21,817 nt of DNA from JAZMZS01 sp045580775 (lineage in GTDB: Bacteria > Bacillota > Clostridia > Oscillospirales > CAG-272): assembly GCA_045580775.1 (NCBI GenBank), contig JAZNOK010000131.1:1-21817 (forward strand), given 5' to 3'. The notes below the pieces were generated by a model, which worked only from the letters and a program-made list of their open reading frames with translations, did no database searches and was not told where the DNA came from. This document shows, in pieces, positions 14,340-21,817 of the stretch; position 1 is the stretch's first letter, and each line of letters starts with the position of its first letter. Both the position numbers and the translations under genes were made by a program.

Positions 14340-15842
14340 ATGTATCTGGGTGAGCTGATCTACGACGGAGAGTATACGCAAATAAGCAACCGAGCTTTGC
14401 TGAGTCAAAATGTGAGCGGAGTGAGCTCACATTCCGCTGACATACGTCCGGGATGGGTATTTGTATGCTTCAAAGGGACAAAAACCGACGGAAGCTGTTA
14501 CATATCCGATGCTATCGGACGCGGTGCATCGGTTATAGTATGCGAAGATAGCTTTTTGCCGGCAGATGCTCCATTTGTCAGGGTAAAGAATCCACGCAAA
14601 ATGCTTTCTTTGATGCTTCATAGATTTTGGGACAGGTCGGCAGAAAAGATGAAGCTTTTTGCTGTGACCGGAACTAACGGAAAAACCTCGACTCTCGAAT
14701 ATCTCAAAGGGATATTTATATGTGCGGGCCAAAGTACGGCTACTGTGGGGACGCTAAAATGCACACTTGATAATGACAAATTTTATCTAGGCGGAAATGA
14801 TGATGACAGAATGTCCACAATGACCACGCCGGATCCTGAGCAACTTTATAAGGCGTTATACGAAATGCACCGTAAGGGAGCCAAGAACGTAATAATAGAA
14901 GCGTCAAGTCACGCCTTGTCACTTGAAAAGCTGGCTCCTCTGCGTTTTGATTGCGGAATTTTTACAAATTTCTCGTCAGAACACCTTGATTTTCATCATG
15001 AGCTCGACGGATATCTAAGTTCAAAAGCAAAGTTGTTTTCGATGTCCGAGAAAATGTTTATCAATTCAGATGATCCGTCCTGCCTATCAGTGTCACGCAA
15101 TACAGATACTCCGTGCGTGTATTTTGGAATAAATAATTCTGAGTCGGAGTACAGGGCAGAGGATATACATTATTTTGGTGTTGAAGGTATTTCTTACACC
15201 TTGTGCTCGAATAAATACAGAGTTCCTATCAAATGCCGATGTTCAGGTGAGTTTTCCGTATACAATACTCTTGCAGCTGGTGCTGTGGCTCTGGATCAGG
15301 GTGTTGAGCCCGAGCTGATCTCGAAGGCACTATGCGAGGTAGAGCGGGTAGAGGGTAGATTTGAGAAGATTTATCCGGGAGAAGAACACGGGGATTTTTC
15401 GGTTTTTATCGACTATGCTCATACAGAGAGAGCAATGGAAAAATTGCTCTGTTCAGTACAAAAACTTAAAAGACCGGATCAAAGGATCGTTACGGTATTT
15501 GGTTGCGGCGGAGAACGTGACCGAACCAAACGTGCCCCTATGGGAAGTGTAGCATCGCGGTATTCAGATCTCGTGATAATTACAGAAGATAACTCAAGAG
15601 GCGAGGATGTTGAAGCCATAATATCTGATATAATGCTCGGCATTGACAAAACAAAACCTCATCTGATAATAAAAAACAGAAAAAAAGCGATAGAATACGC
15701 CATAAAACAAGCAATAACGGGTGATATAATACTTCTCGTTGGAAAAGGACACGAAAATTACGAGATCACTCGCGATGGAAAGGTGCCTTTTTCTGAGAAA
15801 AGAATAGTATACCAAGCAATGAAAGAAAAGTGGGAGAAGTAA
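14340..15842 (+). CDS. murE: UDP-MurNAc-tripeptide synthetase MurE (probably meso-diaminopimelate-adding)
   Basis: Cytoplasmic ATP-dependent ligase that adds the third amino acid to UDP-MurNAc-L-Ala-D-Glu. 500 aa, with the Mur N-terminal domain (DIRPGWVFVCFKGTKTDG), the ATP-binding P-loop VTGTNGKTS (109-117), EASSHAL, NFSSEHLDFH, SSKAKLF (the conserved Lys that is carbamylated in the family), DYAHT and FGCGGERDRTKRAPMG, then GKGHENY near the C-terminus. The specificity loop reads DNSR at 417-420. Diaminopimelate-type enzymes usually have DNPR, and lysine-type enzymes lack that Arg. The Arg is kept, so meso-DAP is the likely substrate, with an unusual Ser for Pro. GGAGG (14331-14335) precedes ATG 14340. 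Confidence 0.93.
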   Translation: MYLGELIYDGEYTQISNRALLSQNVSGVSSHSADIRPGWVFVCFKGTKTDGSCYISDAIGRGASVIVCEDSFLPADAPFVRVKNPRKMLSLMLHRFWDRSAEKMKLFAVTGTNGKTSTLEYLKGIFICAGQSTATVGTLKCTLDNDKFYLGGNDDDRMSTMTTPDPEQLYKALYEMHRKGAKNVIIEASSHALSLEKLAPLRFDCGIFTNFSSEHLDFHHELDGYLSSKAKLFSMSEKMFINSDDPSCLSVSRNTDTPCVYFGINNSESEYRAEDIHYFGVEGISYTLCSNKYRVPIKCRCSGEFSVYNTLAAGAVALDQGVEPELISKALCEVERVEGRFEKIYPGEEHGDFSVFIDYAHTERAMEKLLCSVQKLKRPDQRIVTVFGCGGERDRTKRAPMGSVASRYSDLVIITEDNSRGEDVEAIISDIMLGIDKTKPHLIIKNRKKAIEYAIKQAITGDIILLVGKGHENYEITRDGKVPFSEKRIVYQAMKEKWEK

Positions 15843-15845
15843 AAA

Positions 15846-17297
15846 ATGAGCATAAAGTTTAATTTGGGTCATGTAACGGTAAGTGAGCTTGCCGATGCAA
15901 TAGATGGCAAGATACATTTGTTCGGTGGAGCAGAGAGCTCACTTGAATGTAGCGGAATAGAGATAGATTCGAGGAAAATAGAGCCCGGAGACATCTTTGT
16001 AGCGATCAAGGGTGAGCGTGTCGACGGAAATGATTATATTATAAATGCTGTGGATAGCGGTGCTGTATGTGTTATAGCACATTGTCTGCCAGATAATATT
16101 AATGAAATAAAAGGCAACTTTGCCATTGTTACATGCACAGATCCTACGGTGGCTGTAGGAGACCTTGCTCATAGTTATAAAAAAAGACGAAATATACGTA
16201 CTGTAGGTGTTACCGGTTCTGTTGGCAAAACTACCACGAAAGAGCTGATTTATGCAGTTCTCAGTGAAAAGTACAAGGTACACAAGACAGAGGGAAACCA
16301 CAACAATGAGCTCGGACTGCCATTGTCTATTCTCGGTATGGCATCAGATGCAGAGGCGGCTGTTCTTGAGATGGGTATGAGCGGTTTTGGAGAGATCGCC
16401 AGACTATCCGAGATTGCTGAGCCGGATTTTGGAGTTATCACAACTATAGGATCTTCTCATATTGAGACTCTAGGCTCCAGAGAGAATATCTGCAAGGCAA
16501 AAATGGAGATAGTAGAGGGAATGAAGGAGCATGGTGAGCTTGTGCTGTGCGGAGATGAGCCGCTACTTTATGCATACAGGTGCGGAAGATATAACTCAAC
16601 ATATATATCTGTATATAACAACGAAGCTGAGTTCAGAGCTGTTAATGTAAGGTACGCTGATAACACTACAACATTTGATCTTTTGCATAACAGAGAGGTC
16701 ATAACAAATCTGCAGGTTCCCGCTCTCGGCCTTCATCATGTGTACAGTGCACTTTTTGCATACGCTATAGGCGTGAAGTTCGGTCTTGACTCGGAGACGA
16801 TCAGATGCGGATTTTTAAAATTTAAGAATGCTTCAATGAGGCAGAGCATTTATGAGATAGGAGGCGTCAAAATTATAGATGCCTGCTATAATGCCAGCCC
16901 CGAGTCTATGAGAGCTTCTATTGAGGTGTTGTGCGAGCTGTCACGTCAAAGCAACGGTGCAAGAAAGATGGCATTGCTCGGAGATATGCGGGAGCTTGGT
17001 GCTGAGACAAGAGTTCTTCATGAGGCCATAGGCGAATTTGTAGCTCAAAAGAAGCTTGACAAGCTGTTCACATACGGGGTCGCGGCATCCTTTATTGCTT
17101 CTTCTGCTGTAAGCTGCGGTATGAAGCAGTCGGATGTCTTTGACAATCCTGATATAACAGATCCTCTTGCGAGCGGAAAGGCTATTCTGGGTGAGCTGAA
17201 AAAGGGAGATATAATCCTGTTCAAAGCCAGCAGAGCTATGGCTGTTGAGAAAATACTGTCATATCTGCGTGAGAACGAAAATGATATCAGAGGTTAA
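15846..17297 (+). CDS. murF: UDP-MurNAc-tripeptide:D-Ala-D-Ala ligase MurF
   Basis: Adds D-Ala-D-Ala to UDP-MurNAc-tripeptide, finishing the cytoplasmic precursor UDP-MurNAc-pentapeptide. 483 aa. IEIDSRKIEPGDIFVAIKGERVDG is the Mur N-terminal signature, GSVGKTTTK (124-132) the P-loop, and TEGNHNNELGLPLSIL plus VLEMGMSGFGEI are MurF-specific. Further landmarks are the IIDACYNASPESMRAS and LLGDMRELG segments and a C-terminal FKASRAMAVEKI. GGGAG (15832-15836) lies 9 nt before the ATG; murE ends 3 nt before it, so the two are tightly linked. MurE and MurF act consecutively in the same pathway. Confidence 0.97.
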   Translation: MSIKFNLGHVTVSELADAIDGKIHLFGGAESSLECSGIEIDSRKIEPGDIFVAIKGERVDGNDYIINAVDSGAVCVIAHCLPDNINEIKGNFAIVTCTDPTVAVGDLAHSYKKRRNIRTVGVTGSVGKTTTKELIYAVLSEKYKVHKTEGNHNNELGLPLSILGMASDAEAAVLEMGMSGFGEIARLSEIAEPDFGVITTIGSSHIETLGSRENICKAKMEIVEGMKEHGELVLCGDEPLLYAYRCGRYNSTYISVYNNEAEFRAVNVRYADNTTTFDLLHNREVITNLQVPALGLHHVYSALFAYAIGVKFGLDSETIRCGFLKFKNASMRQSIYEIGGVKIIDACYNASPESMRASIEVLCELSRQSNGARKMALLGDMRELGAETRVLHEAIGEFVAQKKLDKLFTYGVAASFIASSAVSCGMKQSDVFDNPDITDPLASGKAILGELKKGDIILFKASRAMAVEKILSYLRENENDIRG

Positions 17298-17303
17298 GTT
17301 AAT

Positions 17304-18299
17304 ATGAATGGCATTTTGATTTTTGCAATATGTACGGCTTGTGTTTTTATTCCGACAGTCATAGTTTCGAGATTTCTTATTCCTTTTTTAAAAAGTAAGA
17401 AAATGGGACAAAAGATCCTTGACATCGGACCAAGATGGCACAAGTCAAAAGAGGGAACTCCTACTATGGGTGGACTTGCATTTCTTTTGACTGTGAGTAT
17501 TGTGGGCGTGGTGTTTTGCGTAGTTTACGCTTCAAGCAACATAGCTCAGATGGATCAGATGTCAGGTCTTAGCTTGGCTCTTGCATTAGGTGTTACCAAT
17601 GGCATTATTGGCATTATTGATGATCTGACAAAGTTTAAAAAGTCCAAGAATGAGGGACTTACCCCATCCCAGAAGATGCTTTTGCAGTTGCTGTTTGCCG
17701 GGTTGTATCTTTTTGGAATGAATAGGCTCGGTCTTATACATACGACGGTCACGGTTCCTTTCACGGATATTTCTTTTGATCTTGGATTATTCTATTATGC
17801 CGTAGCGATACTCCTGATCACGGGACTTGTAAATAGTGTAAATCTCACCGACGGTATTGACGGACTGTGTTCGATGGTAACGCTGATTGTTGGATTGTTT
17901 TTCTTTACATGCGGGTATGCCTTTGATTCAGTTGTGCTCTGTGCACTGGGTGGACTGATGTGCGGTGCGTGCGGTGGATTTTTGGTTTACAACTTCTACC
18001 CGGCACGTGTATTTATGGGAGATACAGGGTCGCTGTTTTTGGGCGGTCTTGTAGCAGGCGGTGCTTTTTTGCTAGACGAGCCGTTGGTCATAATTATTGC
18101 AGGAATTATTTATATAGCGGAGAGTTTGTCAGTCATTATTCAAGTGGGCTCGTTTAAGCTCACAGGAAAGCGTGTGTTCAAAATGTCTCCTATTCACCAT
18201 CATTTTGAAAAGTGTGATTGGAGCGAGATAAAGATAGATATAGTGTTCAGCGTGGTAACGCTTGTATTTGGTGTGATAGCATTGTTGATGCTAAGATAG
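17304..18299 (+). CDS. mraY: Phospho-MurNAc-pentapeptide transferase MraY
   Basis: Integral membrane enzyme making lipid I from UDP-MurNAc-pentapeptide and undecaprenyl phosphate at the inner face of the membrane. 331 aa with about ten hydrophobic segments. Key motifs are all present: Asp106-Asp107 in IIDDLTKF, NLTDGIDGL (180-188), FMGDTGSLFLGG with Asp240, and the PIHHHFE motif (His298-300). The KSKKMGQKILDIGPRWHKSKEGTPTMGG start region is typical. The ribosome binding site is weak (AGAGG, 17289-17293, 10 nt upstream), and the start lies 7 bases after the murF stop, suggesting coupling. Normally murD follows mraY; here ftsW does. Confidence 0.97.
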   Translation: MNGILIFAICTACVFIPTVIVSRFLIPFLKSKKMGQKILDIGPRWHKSKEGTPTMGGLAFLLTVSIVGVVFCVVYASSNIAQMDQMSGLSLALALGVTNGIIGIIDDLTKFKKSKNEGLTPSQKMLLQLLFAGLYLFGMNRLGLIHTTVTVPFTDISFDLGLFYYAVAILLITGLVNSVNLTDGIDGLCSMVTLIVGLFFFTCGYAFDSVVLCALGGLMCGACGGFLVYNFYPARVFMGDTGSLFLGGLVAGGAFLLDEPLVIIIAGIIYIAESLSVIIQVGSFKLTGKRVFKMSPIHHHFEKCDWSEIKIDIVFSVVTLVFGVIALLMLR

Positions 18300-18341
18300 G
18301 ATCATTATCATAGTACCGTGTTTTAAGAGAGGAGGAGCAGT

Positions 18342-19715
18342 ATGAAAAAAAGCCAAGATAACAAGGCAGTTATTTCATCAAACAATAACAGAAGAAAACT
18401 TACCTCCTCGCCTCAGAAGGCAGATAAGAAAGAACTGGCAAAAAGAAAGAAACAGCAGGACAGAGAAGGACTCTACCTTCCGTCTATGGAAGAAAAACTT
18501 CTGCCGGATATAAATGTTATCGGGGACAATACAGACGGTGAGATCATCAGCGTAAAGAGCGGTGTGGATCGAATCCTACTTGTAATAGTGGCGATACTTG
18601 TGTGTTTTGGCTCGGTTATGGTCTTTAGTGCAAGCTATGCAGACGCCGCGGCAAGATATGATGACAGCTACTATTTTATCAAGAGACAGATAGTGTTTGT
18701 AGGTATTGGACTTGTCGCTATGATAATAGTAATGAACGTACCGTACAAACTGTTTAAGTTTTGGGCGGTACCTTCATACATTCTGACATTAGGTCTTTTG
18801 GTAGTAGTTCTTGCAATGGGACTGGTCAGAGGCGGTGCACAAAGATGGATCAGCATTGGAGGGTTTACTTTTCAGCCTTCTGAACTTGGCAAATTGACAC
18901 TGGTGCTTATGCTCGCATGGTATTATACTACCTTTCAGGAAGGTATGAGGTATAAGAAATGGAGCATGATATCAAAGAATCCCGACAAAAGAAAAGGAGA
19001 AAAAAAGCTTTGGTGGAGAGCTAATTTCACATACGGATTGTTCTTCCCCGGATGCATTATTGCCCTTATTGTTTTGCTTGTAGCATTGGAAAAACACCTT
19101 TCGGGAATTATCATCCTCGGTCTGATCGGACTTACAGTAATGTTTGTATCCGGTTGCAACGGAGCGTTGCTTGGCGGTATAATGGGAATTGCAGGCAGCG
19201 GAGTTGTTGCTTTTGCTTTGCTTACTGATTACACGAAACGGCGTATTGATATATGGTTGGCACCGGAGCAATATCCTCTGGACGGAGGATGGCAGACTTT
19301 GCAGGGAATGAACGCCATAGGCTCAGGCGGTCTTTGGGGACTGGGACTTGGAGGTTCCAGACAGAAGTACAGTTACGTTTCGCAGCCTCAAAACGATTTC
19401 ATATTTACAATTGTATGTGAGGAGCTGGGGTTTGTGGGTGCTGTAGCTGTAATGCTGCTCTTTGGCCTTCTTGTATGGCGTGGCTTTGTAATTGCAAAAA
19501 ACGCCCCTGATTCTTTTTCGGGTATCGTTGCAGCAGGTATTAGTTCAAAGGTAGCAATTCAGGTACTGCTAAATATCGGAGTAGTTACAAACTCACTGCC
19601 GAATACAGGAATATCTCTTCCGTTTTTCAGTTATGGCGGATCTTCTCTTATAATGCTGTTTGTTGAGATGGGAATACTGCTGTCGATATCACGATATTCT
19701 TATATAAGAAAATGA
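18342..19715 (+). CDS. ftsW: FtsW/RodA/SpoVE-family (SEDS) peptidoglycan polymerase
   Basis: Lipid II polymerase that works with a class B PBP during septation. 457 aa: a charged cytoplasmic N-terminus of about 74 residues, then ten expected membrane helices. Family signatures: QRWISIGGFTFQPSELGKL, EKHLSG, NAIGSGGLWGLGLGGSRQKY, PQNDFIFTIVCEELGFVG and TGISLPFFSYGGSSL. There is a basic cytoplasmic insert at about 199-231. In the extracellular loop that normally carries the essential Asp (the D of the DP in other family members), the sequence reads WLAPEQYPLDGGWQ, with Tyr311 at the expected position and an Asp three residues later (314). A GAGGAGG-type Shine-Dalgarno (about 18328-18335) precedes ATG 18342. 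FtsW and SpoVE are hard to separate; position after mraY and before murG fits either. Confidence 0.9.
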   Translation: MKKSQDNKAVISSNNNRRKLTSSPQKADKKELAKRKKQQDREGLYLPSMEEKLLPDINVIGDNTDGEIISVKSGVDRILLVIVAILVCFGSVMVFSASYADAAARYDDSYYFIKRQIVFVGIGLVAMIIVMNVPYKLFKFWAVPSYILTLGLLVVVLAMGLVRGGAQRWISIGGFTFQPSELGKLTLVLMLAWYYTTFQEGMRYKKWSMISKNPDKRKGEKKLWWRANFTYGLFFPGCIIALIVLLVALEKHLSGIIILGLIGLTVMFVSGCNGALLGGIMGIAGSGVVAFALLTDYTKRRIDIWLAPEQYPLDGGWQTLQGMNAIGSGGLWGLGLGGSRQKYSYVSQPQNDFIFTIVCEELGFVGAVAVMLLFGLLVWRGFVIAKNAPDSFSGIVAAGISSKVAIQVLLNIGVVTNSLPNTGISLPFFSYGGSSLIMLFVEMGILLSISRYSYIRK

Positions 19716-19735
19716 CTCTGTAAAGGAGCTTTGAG

Positions 19736-20857
19736 ATGAATGTACTTATGACAGGCGGCGGAACGGGTGGACACGTAAATCCCGCACTTGCTATAGCCGC
19801 TACAATAAAGAAGAATATTCCGGATGCCAATATTGCATTTGTAGGCACTCCAAAGGGAATGGAGAACAAGCTTGTTTGTGCTGAAGGTTACAAAATGTAC
19901 CATGTTGACATACAGGGCATTAGACGCAGTCTTTCTCCTGCTAATATAAAGACGGCATACCTGGCACTTGTATCTCCCATCCGAGCAAAAAAGATAGTAA
20001 AGGAATTTCGCCCCGATATAGTAATTGGTACAGGTGGATATGTGTGTTGGCCGATACTTGTTGCCGCATCAAAAATGGGAGTGCCAACAGCTATTCACGA
20101 GTCGAATGCTGTCCCCGGTGTTGCCACCAAGCGTCTTGAAAAATACTGTGACAAGATTTTTTTGAACTTTGAGGAGACTGCAGGCTATTTAAAACACAAA
20201 GAAAAGCTCATTCACGTCGGAAATCCTCTGCGTGCATCCTTTGATTGCTATGACAGGGACAAAGCACGTGCTGAGCTTGGAATAGGTGCTGAGGTAAGGA
20301 AACTGATCGTGTCCTATGGCGGAAGTCTCGGAGCACATGCAATAAATATGACAATGCTTGAATATATGGATAAATACGCAAAACACACAAAAGATATTCG
20401 TGTGATCCATGCGGCAGGCAGCAGAGAATACGAGAGTATAAAGGCAGAGTTTGAAGCACGCGGTCTTGACAAATGCAGTAATCTTGAGTTGCTTGAATAC
20501 ATATACAACATGCCTGTGGTTATGTCGGCAGCTGACCTTGTGATCAGCAGAGCAGGAGCTATGACAGTGTCTGAGCTCTCGCTAAAGGGGAAAAATTGCA
20601 TACTTGTACCTTCTCCGAATGTGACAAACAATCACCAGTATAAAAACGCAAAGGTTCTGGCTGATGAAAACGCCGCAATACTGATAAAGGAGAGCGACTA
20701 TAATGCGGATGTTGTGAACAGGGAAATAACAGCTCTTTTCTCTGATGAACAGAGGTGCAGAAAAATGTCAGCAGATATTAAAAAATTTGCTTTGGCAGAT
20801 GCAAACAAGAGAATATACAATGAAATATTGAAACTCGTAAGTGAGAAGAAAAAGTGA
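19736..20857 (+). CDS. murG: UDP-GlcNAc:lipid I GlcNAc transferase MurG
   Basis: Peripheral membrane GT-B glycosyltransferase that converts lipid I to lipid II on the cytoplasmic face. 373 aa. It has the N-terminal GGGTGGHVNPALA loop (His13), GTGGYVCWP, HESNAVPG (121-128, HEQN-type motif with Ser), YGGSLGA, and the C-terminal UDP-GlcNAc-binding SRAGAMTVSEL with TNNHQYKNA. AAAGGAG (19722-19728) lies 7 nt before the ATG. It ends overlapping the start of ftsQ by 4 nt. The product feeds the polymerase encoded just upstream. Confidence 0.98.
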   Translation: MNVLMTGGGTGGHVNPALAIAATIKKNIPDANIAFVGTPKGMENKLVCAEGYKMYHVDIQGIRRSLSPANIKTAYLALVSPIRAKKIVKEFRPDIVIGTGGYVCWPILVAASKMGVPTAIHESNAVPGVATKRLEKYCDKIFLNFEETAGYLKHKEKLIHVGNPLRASFDCYDRDKARAELGIGAEVRKLIVSYGGSLGAHAINMTMLEYMDKYAKHTKDIRVIHAAGSREYESIKAEFEARGLDKCSNLELLEYIYNMPVVMSAADLVISRAGAMTVSELSLKGKNCILVPSPNVTNNHQYKNAKVLADENAAILIKESDYNADVVNREITALFSDEQRCRKMSADIKKFALADANKRIYNEILKLVSEKKK

Positions 20858-21708
20858 ACATGAGCAAAAGATCACCACACACCTCGACCATGTGCAACAC
20901 GTTCGGTGAGGACATGCTCTATGAGGAAAAGACAGTTTTAAGACACAGAAGGACAAGTACCTTAAAGGTGCTTGGTATAGGATTGGGTCTTATTATCGCG
21001 TTTCTCTTGCTGTTTTTTGCTGCAAGGGTTCTCTTTCGAGTGCATACAGTTACTGTTGAAGGGTGTAACAGGTATTCTTGCGAGCAAATAGCTGATGGAT
21101 GCGGTATAACAGAGGGAGACTTTATGTTTTCTTTTGCTACCTCTGAGATAAAGAAACGTATCGGGGAGAGCTTTCCGTATGTAGCTACCGTGGAAGTAAA
21201 ACGTAAATACCCTTCGTTGGTTAATATCACCGTTACAGAGTACGAGCCTGAGTATATTTGCGAGCAGATGGGAAAATACATCGTTTTTTCTGCAGATCTG
21301 AAAGTGCTTGAGGTGAGTGACACGAATATGTGGGAAAACTCAGCAGTTTTGTTTGAGCTTCCTACAGTAGCACGTGCATTAGAGGGAAAGTCCATAGAGT
21401 TTTTAGATACGGAGAGAACAGAGTATATTTCTGATTTTATTCTTGCCTTATCAAATATTGCGTCAGAGCACAAGATCAATACGGCGAAGATGACTGATAT
21501 ATTCAACATAGAAATGAAGTGCGACGGAAAATACCGCATTTCATTCGGTAAGTACACAGATATAGAGTTGAAGATGAAAACTCTCGCTATTGTAATGTCA
21601 TCAGAGACAGTCAGAAGCAGTGTGGCGGCTTCTATAGATGTATCAGATCCAAAACAACCGCGTGTCATACCCTATGACAGAGTCGAGGGGATAGAACAAG
21701 GTAAATAG
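20854..21708 (+). CDS. ftsQ: Cell division protein FtsQ/DivIB
   Basis: Bitopic divisome scaffold protein of the FtsQ/DivIB family that binds FtsL-DivIC and holds FtsW and its PBP in check. About 284 aa: cytoplasmic N-terminus of about 38 residues, membrane helix at about 39-60 (VLGIGLGLIIAFLLLFFAAR), POTRA domain at about 62-135 (FRVHTVTVEGCNRYSCEQI through KYPSLVNITVTEYEPEY), and a C-terminal beta domain. Start choice is open: GTG 20854 overlaps the murG stop (GTGA) and has AG-rich sequence at a good distance, while ATG 20860 two codons later has no nearby Shine-Dalgarno. It is the last gene of the cluster in view. Confidence 0.9.
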   Translation: MNMSKRSPHTSTMCNTFGEDMLYEEKTVLRHRRTSTLKVLGIGLGLIIAFLLLFFAARVLFRVHTVTVEGCNRYSCEQIADGCGITEGDFMFSFATSEIKKRIGESFPYVATVEVKRKYPSLVNITVTEYEPEYICEQMGKYIVFSADLKVLEVSDTNMWENSAVLFELPTVARALEGKSIEFLDTERTEYISDFILALSNIASEHKINTAKMTDIFNIEMKCDGKYRISFGKYTDIELKMKTLAIVMSSETVRSSVAASIDVSDPKQPRVIPYDRVEGIEQGK

Positions 21709-21749
21709 AGAAAAACAAAGAGTTTTTTCAATAAAATTAGAAAAACATC

Positions 21750-21778
21750 TTGCTTTTTTCATAATTATTAAGTATTAT
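21750..21778 (+). promoter_or_regulatory. Probable sigma-A-like promoter for a gene beyond the right edge
   Basis: TTGCTT (21750-21755), 17-nt spacer, TATTAT (21773-21778), in a very AT-rich stretch after ftsQ. A downstream gene, possibly ftsZ or another division gene, would begin outside the window. The ATG at 21807 is followed at once by TAA, so it is not a start. Confidence 0.6.
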
Positions 21779-21817
21779 ATATTATATAAGAGTATAAAGG
21801 ATTACTATGTAAATACG

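Noticed and set aside
21710..21729. A/T-only hairpin after ftsQ as a terminator
   Set aside because: The stem is almost entirely A-T pairs and short, so it is unlikely to be stable enough to count as a terminator.
21807..21817. ATG near the right edge preceded by AAAGG as the start of a new gene
   Set aside because: The next codon is TAA, so no protein starts there in view.
1..21817. CRISPR arrays, transposases, integrases, phage or toxin-antitoxin genes
   Set aside because: No regularly spaced repeats, mobile-element proteins or paired toxin-antitoxin genes were recognisable on either strand; the window is almost fully occupied by housekeeping genes on one strand.

Overview
The window looks like a chromosomal housekeeping segment from an anaerobic, spore-forming Firmicute, most likely a Clostridia member near Oscillospiraceae/Ruminococcaceae. 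The evidence is a SpoVT fragment at the left edge, HPr with both His15 and Ser46, a Firmicutes-type division and cell-wall (dcw) cluster in which the class B PBP carries PASTA domains, strong GGAGG-type ribosome binding sites, and sigma-A-like promoters with 17-nt spacers, several with extended -10 TG motifs. The taxon is inferred from gene content. All coding genes are on the + strand. I see no rRNA, tRNA, CRISPR array, insertion sequence or phage gene.

Region 1 (1-1866) holds the 3' part of spoVT, a roughly 400-nt gap with three hairpins, a strong promoter, a 17-codon upstream ORF and a GNAT acetyltransferase. Region 2 (about 1798-5979) has its own promoter and runs rimM-trmD, then a three-gene envelope module: a large O-antigen-ligase-like membrane protein and two adjacent DUF4330-like single-pass proteins. 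These ORFs overlap or nearly touch, so they are probably one transcript. The usual rimM/trmD partners (rpsP, the KH protein gene, rplS) are absent. Region 3 (6048-9575) has a promoter and HPr (ptsH), a structured intergenic leader, then uvrC-rsmD-coaD, and ends in a strong intrinsic terminator.

Region 4 (9576-21708) is the dcw cluster: mraZ-rsmH-ftsL-class B PBP-murE-murF-mraY-ftsW-murG-ftsQ(divIB). It starts from a good promoter preceded by A/T tracts, with possible MraZ boxes just downstream of the -10. Together the products make UDP-MurNAc-pentapeptide (MurE, MurF), attach it to lipid (MraY), add GlcNAc (MurG), polymerise and crosslink at the septum (FtsW, class B PBP) and scaffold the divisome (FtsL, DivIB). 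MurD, MurC and MurB are not present. After ftsQ there is an AT-rich stretch with a promoter for a gene beyond the window.

The window is mostly ordinary. The points most worth checking are: (a) the FtsW-family protein appears to have Tyr311 where other SEDS polymerases have an essential Asp; (b) MurE has DNSR instead of DNPR; (c) the ligase plus paired DUF4330 module is uncharacterised; (d) the GNAT gene has a 17-codon upstream ORF whose translation start region is a near-copy of the GNAT start region; (e) the HPr-uvrC gap can form mutually exclusive hairpins; and (f) murD is missing from between mraY and ftsW. I found no clear undescribed defence, mobile or RNA-guided system.
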